DNA of 64,000 bases, from contig OZ020611.1 in assembly GCA_963971575.1 (NCBI GenBank), forward strand, positions 242,134,654-242,198,653, written 5' to 3'. Below are positions 1 to 10,800 of the stretch, piece after piece. This stretch comes from Liopterus haemorrhoidalis. Taxonomy: Eukaryota > Arthropoda > Insecta > Coleoptera > Dytiscidae. Position numbers and translations under genes: made by a program. Positions within the stretch are counted from its first letter, which is position 1, and every line of letters begins with the position of its first letter. The notes beneath the pieces were generated by a model, which saw nothing but the letters and a program-made list of their open reading frames with translations, ran no database searches and had not been told where the DNA came from.

Positions 1-225
1 ACAGTTGGAATGCTATTAGCGGTAAAATTCCAGACAAAACGACACAAAACTTTTTTAGACGGTTGGTAGTATATTTACAATAGGGGATAGCATGATTTTA
101 TTTTATTTTTTATTATATTCCTTATGTTGCATATTCATATGTTGCATAAAAAAAACAGTTTTGCATTTTTTTTTTTTTTTAATTTGTGTAGGGGAAAAAT
201 TTTAAGATCGTAGCGCCACGCGGAT
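1..225 (+). repeat. Interspersed repeat, LINE 3'-end-like
   Basis: The stretch from about 72 onward (AATAGGGGATAGCATGATT, then T-rich tracts and a CATAAAAAAAACAG block) reappears at 59683-59815, where it follows a broken LINE reverse-transcriptase frame. It is either the 3' untranslated end of that LINE or the end of a separate element inserted there. No coding potential is visible. The left boundary is outside the window. Confidence 0.4.
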
Positions 226-849
226 TTTTTTGAAACCATTCTAAATCAGATACCACTTGACATTTACTAGTAAATAATAGCGAAAAGTGTATCAAAAAAC
301 GACAAAAAATAAATAATTGTTTGGGATTTTCTGATTTTGTGAAGTGACATTACTTGTAAACATCTAAAATACTACATTTTGTGATCTGGTTTTAAGTTAT
401 GGCGGTATTCCATTGTCGATTATTTTAACTATATTGGGGGAAATAATAATTCCCGAATAATAATTAGAAATCTACAATGCTGGGCATATAATATTGTGTG
501 AAGTCACTGAAAAAAACAGAGAGTTCATAAAGATTTATGCTTTATGCCTAGAGACTTGTGCATTACAAACCCACACACAATAACAGGAATTTTCAAGATA
601 TGCGATAATAAATACAAAATTGAAAATATTTTTTGTAGTCACTATCATTAAAATGTAATGAGCAAACTTTGATATAAGGGCTCACTTTTTTTCCAATTTT
701 TAAATTGTTTATCTAAACATCGCGTCGATTCCTAACCTCTTGCTTTCCCAATTTTGTTTCGAACCGTACGGTGTCTGATATTAGTGGAAACAAATGAAAC
801 GATATTTCCGGGTTTCTTCTTTTCAATAAATTGCACATAGGCACACAAC
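226..849. other. AT-rich intron or intergenic DNA, nothing recognised
   Basis: No long reading frame, no clear splice-bounded exon and no terminal repeat pair was found here. It lies upstream of the first visible Ogdh exon, so it is probably intronic. Confidence 0.4.
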
Positions 850-1086
850 AATAGGTGTGTTCGATTTGCACATTTGCAGTTACTGTTTACTGCCGCGTTA
901 AAGCGTTAACAGCCGTAACAAATAATCCGCAAGAGAAACAGCTGTAACTTTTTCGCAGTAGCGTCATAAACTGGCAGTAAATTACGACAAATTAAACAGA
1001 TTTGCAGTTACTGCGACCAAACGAACAGATTTTTTTAACGCGGCAGTAAACAGTAACTGCAAATGTGCAAATCGAACACAGCTATT
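850..1086. mobile_element. MITE with ~51-bp terminal inverted repeats
   Basis: The left arm at 850-901 (AATAGGTGTGTTCGATTTGC...) is the near-perfect reverse complement of 1035-1086 (...GCAAATCGAACACAGCTATT). About 49 of 52 positions match. The 237-bp element has no coding capacity. Arms that long on so short an element mean the transcript could fold into a long hairpin. No convincing target duplication was identified. Confidence 0.8.
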
Positions 1087-1419
1087 ATGTATTATACATT
1101 TTTCAATGATTATAATAAAACTTTAAAAACAAACTTCATACAAAACCAATACACAAAACGAAATGTTATATGATGTACACAAGTTCGTGAAACGCTCACC
1201 AGATGGTAGGGTGCTTAGCTGCAAATCTCTATAGTGCGCGCGTAATTTTTGTAGCGCGCGAAAAACACTCTGACTGTTCACAAACTTGACTGTGACGTCA
1301 CAGGCTACCCAGTCTACAGCCTACAGCCTAAAAATGCTCTTTAAACCAAGCCTGTGGCCGTAAGCGGTAAAAGGTTTGTTCTTGCCGTTGACTAGTAACA
1401 AGGGTATGGACGTGGGTTC
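1087..1419. other. Probable Ogdh intron sequence, nothing recognised
   Basis: It contains a local cluster of GCGC dinucleotides around 1236-1262 and a TGACGTCA box near 1292. Similar GTAGCGCGCG/TGACGTCA sequence occurs near 59810-59840, so it is probably an old transposon fragment. Confidence 0.3.
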
Positions 1420-1600
1420 ACATTCTGAATATGTCAAATAATTTGTGTAAAGAAATATTTATACAAATTACAGGCTCTGCTTAGCCGTTCGCAACCGGCT
1501 ATAGACTGTTGATGCCTTTCTGTGTGCATATTACTTCCTAAATGTACACTGATTGAAAATATGGCCACGGGCTGTCGCGTGAATGATGATGATTTTTATG
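1420..1600 (-). repeat. Interspersed repeat, inverted copy of 56630-56855
   Basis: Reading in reverse, the segment matches 56630-56855. Shared blocks include GACAGCCCG near the end, CAGAAAGGCA, AACGGCTAAGCAGA and ACAAATTATTTGACAT. A short (GAT)n tract at 1583-1592 (+) next to GCGACAGCCCG fits the 3' tail of a non-LTR element or SINE. No coding frame is seen. Confidence 0.55.
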
Positions 1601-1659
1601 CTCTTAGTTGAGCAGACATCGGACAAACAAAATTACAGACATCTATTTTTTGTTTTTAG

Positions 1660-1807
1660 AATCATCTCGGAAGCAGGTCCAGCATCCAACAATGCTTCTT
1701 CAGTGAAGAAACTTATTTTCTGCTCCGGTAAAATTTACTACGATCTGAGAAACCAAAGAACGAAACGGCAGTTGGATGATAATGTTGCCATTACACGTAT
1801 TGAACAG
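1660..1807 (+). CDS. Ogdh: Ogdh exon ([10 protein letters not shown]...AITRIEQ)
   Basis: The acceptor is a T-rich tract ending TTTTTAG at 1659. Base 1660 completes a codon begun in the previous, unseen exon, and the exon ends on CAG at phase 0 before GTAATTATG. It encodes the [15 protein letters not shown] segment, a strongly conserved strand-helix of the C-terminal transketolase-like domain of OGDH E1. Confidence 0.93.
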
Positions 1808-4800
1808 GTAATTATGAAAATAAATATTTATTTTTAAAAAGCAAATGGTCAAACTGTTTGCAAATGGGTGGAAACTTGATGCAATTAGAGACTCCACTTA
1901 ATAAAAGAATATTTTAAAAAAGAGGGCGCCAGTATTGCCACATGAAAAACGTATATCTATGATTGTTTGGCAGAAGGAAACAGCTTTTAAAGTGTCAGAT
2001 TTTCAATGGCCATTTCAGCGTCTACATCTTAATTAATACAATTGGAGACTATATCTGTTTTTTTTTTTTTTTTCCGACCTCATATTTGGATTCTACGTTT
2101 TAGATGATTATTGCTCAATATCCGCAAAATAATCAATTTTTGTCTGTCTGTGTGTCTGTTCGAATGTCTGTCCGATATTCACGCAAAAACGACTGGACAT
2201 ATTTTCATGTAATTTGATATGATAATAGAGTAGAACCAGGATACGAACATAGGCTATAAACTATTTCAAAATTTTTATTCTAAGGCGGTGAGTAGGGGTC
2301 AAAACAGTTTATTTAAAAACTTAAAATATCTCCCTTATTATTAACTTAACATAAAAATGTATGTGATAAAAATTGTTCATAATAAGAAAATATAACGATA
2401 ATAAAACGAAAAAAAAAAAGTTTTGTTCAATGCATTTTTTCAATTAGATGAATTTTGGGGAGTTACGTGGGGACGCCCTAAAACTAGAATCTACCTATAT
2501 CTCCCTTATTATTGACTTAACAGCAAAATTATATATGACAAAAATAGTTTAATAAATTATAGGTAATGGACATTGATCTGAGCCGGAAACGTATGAGAGG
2601 AATTTTTGATCAGATTGCGTTTTTGGAAAATATAGCAGTTATTGTGTTTTATACAAAATTAATTATTTTTTTAATTAATGGCTAAATTACGGCAAATAAT
2701 GTTATGAAATTTTTGTATTTATGGCTGAGGTAATATAAATCTTCTTCTGAAATTATATATATATATATAGCGAGTGGTTTACGGCTGGCGCCGTTTCTCG
2801 CTTCCTTTTCGCCAGGCGACTCTGTCCATCCAGTCGCCATCTTGGAGACCTCTTGCCTCCATCGCCTCCCGCACATCCTGAGCCCAGGTCCTTGCGGGTC
2901 GCCCTGGTCTTCGTCTGCGCGCAGGAATCCACTCCCAAATCTTCTTGGGCCATCGGTCGTCAGGCATACGCTGGAGGTGCCCATACCATAAGAGTCGTTT
3001 GCTTTCTATTGATTCTATAATGGAGTTTTCAACATTCATAGTTGCTCTTATAGTATCATTACGAACGTGCTCGAGTTTGGAGATACCGCAACTCCTTCTC
3101 CAAAAGTCCATTTCCACGGCGCTCAGTCGGGCTTTATTTCTTTGTGTGAGCTCCCATGTTTCTGAACCATAGGTACAGATACTTTCGACAATAGTTTTGT
3201 AGATAACCGTTTTCGTTCGTTTGGTTATATTGTCGTTCCACAATACCGGGTTTAGTTGCCTTACTACACACTTCCCTTGCCCTATTTTATTATTGATGTC
3301 ATCTTCACTCTTCCCTCTATTTGATAGGGTAACACCTAGGTATTTAAAAGACTGGCAGTTTCTAATGATTCCATCATCTATTTTGAGGTCTCTTCCCTTC
3401 TCACCAACAACGAGGTATTCTGTTTTCTGCGCATTAATTTCTAAACCCCATTTCTTATATTCCTCCCTTAGTTTCCTCACCATATAGCTGGAATCATCTT
3501 CGTCTTCAGCTATCAGAACCTGGTCATCTGCAAATAATAGGGTATACAGTGGATTGCCTCCAATATCTATACCCATATTACTGCATTTGCGCCTCCATGC
3601 CTTCAAGGCCCCTTCAATATATATCTTGAAGAGGGTGGGAGCTAGAGTGCAGCCTTGTCTGAGTCCTTTCGTTACAGGGAACTCGGGAGAGAGTTTCTTC
3701 CCTAGCTTGACACAGCTAGAACATTTTTCATAAAGATTACGAACAGCATTCACATAAGTCTCACTAACATCAATTTTTCTCATGCTTCCCCATAGTTTAC
3801 CTAGTGGGACTGTGTCGTACGCCTTATGAAGATCTATAAAGGTGAGATGAGTAGGTTGATTCCTCGCCAATCTTTTTTCAACTAACTGCTTTAGGACAAA
3901 TATACCGTCCACGCAAGACCTTCCCGCTCTAAATCCATTTTGGTCTTCTGCAATCTGAAGATTTGCCTCTATTCTCGCTTTCAGGACTTTTCCATACAAC
4001 CTGGCCATAGAACTGATGACGCTTAATCCTCGGTAATTCTTACATTCCAGGCGATTACCTTTCTTGTACAATGAAGAAATATATGCCTTCTTCCAATCAT
4101 CAGGAACTTCAAAGTTGTTTAGGCACATATTGAAAATGTATGTTGTCAGTTCTATTAGTTGACTAGGGCCAGATTTTATAAGCTCGATGGATAAATTGCC
4201 TGGACCTGGAGCTTTGCCGTTCTTCATGGATTTGAGCGCTTTTAGCACTTCTTCATAAGTGAAGTCGGGAACTGTGTCTTGGGAGCTAAGATAGTTATTA
4301 TTTTCCATCTGATTATTATCCAAAAATTCCGTCCTGCTTTCGGTTAATAACTGCTTGTAGTAGGTGCACCATGTATCTGTGTCAATCAGGTTAATACTGC
4401 TCTTGTCCTGGTTTTGTGTTCTAAGAGATTTTAATATACTCCAGGCTTTATTGGCTCTAGTATTACCTGTGCATTTATTAATTTCTGTGCCAATATTCCG
4501 CCATTGCTCATTTTTGGCTTTGTTCACAGCTATTTGGGCATCTTTCCTACATTTGCAGTATAAAGCTCGATCCACTGTGTTTTGTGATGACAACCATTTC
4601 ATGTACGATTCTTTTTTAAGCTCGATTTTAAGCGCTATATCTTTAGTCCACCATCTTGGCAAGCTTCTTCTAGAGGGGGATTTTTCGATTTCACCTAAGG
4701 CCTCTTTAGCTGCTTGGTGTATACAGGTCTTTATTTGGTCGTACATTATTTGTGGAGAGCCTTGTTCTATTGAACTGAGCTTCTGTGTCAACCTGAGCTG

Positions 4801-7800
4801 GTATAGAAATCTTATGGAATCGTCGTTAAGGCTTATCAGATTGTACTTAATCTGATCAGGATTTGTAATTCCTTCGTCAATAATCTGAACTGGATTGCTA
4901 CTAGTTGGCGGTTTGAAAGGGAAATATATCTTTGACTCCACTAAGTGATGATCGGAACCACATTCCGCTCCTCTTTTCACTTTGACATCTGTAATAAATA
5001 ACTTTGTGTCCTGTTTTATTATTACATAATCTATAATGGATTTCAGCTGTCGTGTGGGTTGTGTCCAAGTATATTTGTGGATGTCTTTGTGCTGAAACCA
5101 GCCATTGGAGATACACAAATTATTACGATGACATAATTCAATGAGCCTTTCGCCGTTGTTGTTAACAGTATCTTCGCCAAATTTTCCAACTATTGGGTCG
5201 TCAATTCTTTTTCCGACTCTGCCGTTTAGGTCTCCAAGTAAAATAATTTCTTTGCGATTGCTGATAGAATCAAGCAATTTTGTCAATTGTTCATAAAATT
5301 CGTCCTTGAGACTTGCAACGGCATCTTCGTTCGGAGCGTATACTCCTATAATGACAACTTCGTGGCTCATCAAATTCATGTGGATTTGCATGATTCTGTC
5401 TGTAATATGTTCCCAAGATTTTATAAAACGCTTGTACTTTTTGTGGATAGCTATAGAGACTCCACTCCGCGCACGTTCCTCTTTTGCAACCCCGCTGTAA
5501 ATGTGGATGTACTTATTTTTCTCATCTGTACCTGTACCTTTCTTCTTTGTTTCTGTGAGTGCGGCAATGTCAATGTTCAGTTTATTTAGTTCTTCTAAAA
5601 CTTCGTCATATTTATTGTTTAAACTCTGCACGTTCCATGTACCTATTCTCATTGTCCGTTTTCTCGCTTTTGTTCGTCGTAATGTTGATCCAATCGATAT
5701 CCGAGGCTTGGCATAAGGAAATTTAGCCGTATACATTTTTTTTTACTGGTGATGGGTTGCTGGCCCATCGCCCAAACCCCCACCCTGGAGGACCGTTCAA
5801 TTTTGTGTCTTGGATTTATTCCCGTAGGTCGATTGTCTTTCAGGACTTAGGGATTCGGCCTATCCCTGTGGTTGGTTCTTCCGCCCTCTCCGCCATTGAG
5901 ACCAAAGTCTTCATTTGCCTTCGAGGCCGTTGACCGGTTTTCACCTGTAACCCTAGGCAGGGACCCTCACTGGATACCATCAGTCGGGCCAACTAATACC
6001 AGGTTTTTTTTACTAGGTTGTTACTCCTAACTAGTAGTGAAATTTAAGGTATATTTAATTCCCTTAGGTTTTCGCTATACCCTCTGAGAAAGCTCATCCG
6101 GCCGAAGCCGTTGGCCAACTCAGGTTGACGGGTTATTTAACCGGCGCCCGACTTTCGCCGTGGTTGGTTCGTGGGTTTTCGTGAGTATTCGAAACAGTCC
6201 ACTAGGCGTTCAATTATTACTCTGAGTGAAGTAATCTATCAGATTTTAAGTTCGTGAAATAATTATTAATAATTTATTTATTTTTATTTTTATTTTTATT
6301 TTCTTTATTTTATTAATTAATTATTTATAATTTTTTATTTTATTTTATTTATTTACTAATTTTTTAATTTTGATTATATATTTATTTAATTTTTATTTAT
6401 CTATTATATATAATTTATTTATTTATTTATTATTAGCGTTTAATTTGTGCTGCCATCTCTGATTCCTTGTTAGAACTACTCTGATTCAGATTTGTCAAGT
6501 GGCATCACTGCAGCTGTTCATGTACTAATGCGCATGCTCCACTACGTCAGATTAAGTTGACTTAATGTTTAATATTATTTTACAATGAATTATACATGCT
6601 TATAGTAAATGTAAAACATTAAATATTTGTAAAATAACTTACTGCGAGGTGGCCTATGATTTGTTTTATTTATTTTAAAATTTTTCACATTTATAATTTA
6701 ATTTAATTTTTAACTGTCAAAATCAGCTGATTACTTCATCTCAGGGTTACCAACCGTTGAAACCTTCTGAAATTAAAAATATAATAAAACATTTTTACAG
6801 CTGAGAATCGAGCTCATGTGTGTAAGGAACCTGCAGGCGGAGCGCCTACTTTATACGCCATGAATCGACCTGTTTTTCGTTTTCGTTAAGTTTTTGATTT
6901 TAAGGTATCAAACAAGAATATCATTTTTAGTAATGAAATACCTATAAATCAAATAACACATTGTTAACAATGAAAAATACGTTGTGGAATTAATAAAAAT
7001 GAAACCATTTATCAATATATCTCTTATTAATTTAATGAAAATGAAGCAAATGCAGAAATATATTCTGGGCTTTTTAATTTAAATTTAATTGTGATGAAAT
7101 TTTGACAAATTATTTAAATTTTGTTTAAAAAATTAAATGGAAGCTCTAAGAACTCAAATATCGAATTAAAATATTTATCTAAAAAAAAAAAATCTTAGAC
7201 ATCCATCTTTCTGCTGGCTTCTTACAGTTATTAAATACAATCCTGAAATGTGTGAAAATTCAAACTTATTATTTTTTTGTTTACACCTTAATTTAATTGT
7301 TAGCTCTACTGAAATGAAACTGAGCGAAGAACTGAATTGATCGTGTAAAATATCCTTAATCAAAAACTTTCCGAAAATTCCCAGAACGATTACAATTGCA
7401 GATGGCGTCAATTTTGAAATGTGCTGATAATAATTATTTTATTGTAGATATCACCATTCCCCTACGACCTAGTGAAGCGCGAATGCCAGAAATATCCTAA
7501 TGCTCAGTTGTGCTGGGTGCAAGAAGAGCATAAGAACCAGGGCGCCTGGGCCTACATCGCGCCTAGGTTCAACACAGCCCTCACCGGAGCTAGAGCCATC
7601 TGGTAAGTGCACTATTTGGTTTTTTACATTTTTATGCTATACGTAGGAGTGCGCATACTTTGTGCATTATTTAAGAAATAATCCTGATTTATGAAACTAC
7701 TAATTGCAACTATCTTTTATGAACGTCAACTATACAATGGGCACAAGAAAGGTGAACGATGTTTTTTTTTTAATATATAGAATATACAGGTGTTTGTTTG

Positions 7801-10800
7801 AAACGGGGCACCCCGAAAATCTCCTTTATTTGTAAAGATACAAAAAATCTTCAGAACAAAAGTTAAACTAGACAAAAAGGCCCATCTAAAGGTTACTATA
7901 ACAATTCTGAGGCAATTCCGGTTTCACCAGAAATGATGTCAACTTTTGATCTAGCATAGGGAATCGATAATTTTATATTTTTTTCCTAAAAGTACATTAA
8001 ATTAGCTTTACAATGACACCAAAAAGTCATATTTTTATGTTAACCATTTCAAAATGGCGACCATTTATTTACAAAATAATAATAAACATAAGTTTTACAA
8101 AGTTGAACGTAGCAAGCTTTGAAAACAATAAAAAAAGAAACAAAATATCTCTAAAATAAACTGTTTTTTTTTTTAATTCTAATTCCCACCAAAATGTACT
8201 TAATTAAACCATTAAATATTTTTATTTTTTTTTCAAAAGAACACGCAATTTAATGTATGCCAACTTGTAAAATAATTATTTTTTTATTTTATACAAAAGA
8301 AGACTCTAGATCTTATAGTTATGGCCCCAGTTGTCAAAAGCTCAATTGTGAACGGCCCGAATTGTCCATCGCCCCAGTTGTTAATGGCCCCAGTTGTGCA
8401 AAGCCCCAATTGTGTACGGCCCGAATTGTCCATCGCCCCAGTTGTTAATGGCCCCAGTTGTGAAAAGCCCCAATTGTGTACGGCCCGAATTGTCCATCGC
8501 CCCAGTTGTTAATGGCCCCAGTTGTGAAAAGCCCCAATTATGAACGGCCCGAATTGTCTTACGGCCCCAGTTGTGAAAAGCCCCAATTGTGAACGGCCCG
8601 AATTGTCCATCGCCCCAGTTGTTAATGGCCCCAGTTGTGAAAAGCCCCAATTGTGTACGGCCCGAATTGTCCATCGTCCCAGTTGTTAATGGCCCCAGTT
8701 GTGAAAAGCCCCAATTGTGTACGGCCCGAATTGTCCATCGCCCCAGTTGTTAATGGTCCCAGTTGTGCAAAGCCTCAATTGTGAACGGCCCGAATTGTCC
8801 ATCGCCCCAGTTGTGAAAAGCCCCAATTATGAACGGCCCGAATTGTCTTACGGCCCCAGTTGTGAAAAGCCCCAATTGTGAACGGCCCGAATTGTCCATC
8901 GCCCCAGTTGTTAATGGCCCCAGTTGTGAAAAGCCCCAATTGTGTACGGCCCGAATTGTCCATCGTCCCAGTTGTTAATGGCCCCAGTTGTGAAAAGCCC
9001 CAATTGTGTACGGCCCGAATTGTCCATCGCCCCAGTTGTTAATGGTCCCAGTTGTGCAAAGCCTCAATTGTGAACGGCCCGAATTGTCCATCGCCCCAGT
9101 TGTGAAAAGCCCCAATTATGAACGGCCCGAATTGTCTTACGGCCCCAGTTGTCATGGAACCATATAGACCATATTAGTGTGACGTCACATACATGTGACA
9201 ACATTCTAAAGTCAAATAAAAGGAAACAAACCGCGAGGCTGCAGCACTGATCCCATTTTGTGACGTAGTTACTAATATGGTCTATTGCAAACTGTATTCT
9301 ATTCCAGTGTTTTTCAAACTTATTGATGGTAATGCCCCACTAAGAAAAAATAGTTTAACTTGCGGCCTACTAACGAAAAAAAATTTCTTTAGTTTATAGT
9401 ATTTTTTGAGACTGTCACCGTTATGAAGTCTCGCAGCAAACTGACTGAAATATCCAGTTAGAATGGCAGATAAAACACATCGTTCGCATATCTTTCGCTC
9501 AACCTGTATAATAATATTCATCATTTTTAACTAAGCCCAAAATTTAAAAGTATGATTTGTATTGTATATTTTATCTAGTCTGCACGTGGGGAAATTTTGA
9601 AATTTTAAATGACGTTCATAGCACGAATAATTCTATAAGCTGTCCTAGACCTTTAAAATAAACTGTATATATTTATGCTTTTCCCTCATTTTTTGCTATT
9701 AGTAATTAAATCTACTTAAAATCAATGTAAACAACCGAAATTTGCAGTTCCGAAAATGATGTTCCCAAATCGGGCTGGTTCAGCAGCATTTTTGGGACTG
9801 CTGAAGAAAAGCCAAAACCAACTACCGAAATAAAAGTCGAACAGACTGTCCCGCGGGAACTTAGGTGAGGAAAGGACAACGATACAAATCATACTTGTTT
9901 TCTGTAGCGCTTCTTATGCACAATTTATTTTATTTAAATTTTGTTGCACTCTGTATTTGTTAGTTTTTGTTATATTTGCAAAATATGTGAAGAAAAACGT
10001 TCATGACTTTTTTCGGTTAACGACCATTAATTGGAACCGGCCGTTTTTACGAGGGTTACCTTTTAAATTTTTACAAAAACTAAGAAAGTTTTTTTTTTTT
10101 TTTGGAACAAACTGTTTTATTGCTTTTCAAAATATTCGCCTTTAAGATTTATACACTTTAGCATGCGTTAAAACCAATTCTCGAAACATTTTTTCCACTC
10201 TGAAGTTGGTAGCTCAAAAACATGGTTTTCGAAGGCTTCAACAGCTTCTTGAGGTGATGATAATCTGTCCACGCATATTTAGTTTGACATTAGGGAACAA
10301 AAAAACAGTCTTTAAGGGATAAATCAGGTGAATACGGGCAATGAGACATTAATTCGATGTTTTTCTCCTTCAAACAATCAATTGCTTAACGTGCTGTGTG
10401 GGAGCTTGCATTGTCACGGTGAAGAATGATGCGACGTTTTTGGTTTTTCCTGATTTTGTCGATGACTTCTGGCAAACAAATTGTTGTATACCATTCAGTA
10501 TTAACTGTTCTCCGATCCTCCAAAGAATTGGTTGCGACATGTCCAGTTCAACCAAAAAAACAAGTGATCATTCTCTTGGAAGTGCTTCGTGAACGAACAA
10601 CTTTTGTGGGTTTCGGTTAATCTTGGAAGACCCAAACAGTGGATTGTTGCTTAGTTTCCGGTTCTTATAAATAAATCCAAGTTTCGTACCTGTAATGATG
10701 TTGTATACGGATTTTGCAGTGCCCTGGTTGGATTTTTTTAGCATTCCCTTACACCAATCAACACTAGCTTTTTTTGAGCTTCACTCAAATTATGCGGGAT

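Noticed and set aside
2779..5736. Calling this a host craniofacial development protein 2 gene
   Set aside because: The endonuclease plus reverse transcriptase architecture shows it is an RTE retrotransposon; the host name is a common database error.
8257..8963. Open frames across the 16-bp satellite on both strands
   Set aside because: They arise from the repeat period (64 is not a multiple of 3, so frames rotate) and the lack of stop triplets in the unit. There is no start context or domain.
8325..9156. CRISPR-like array
   Set aside because: Repeats are contiguous without unique spacers, and the context is eukaryotic.
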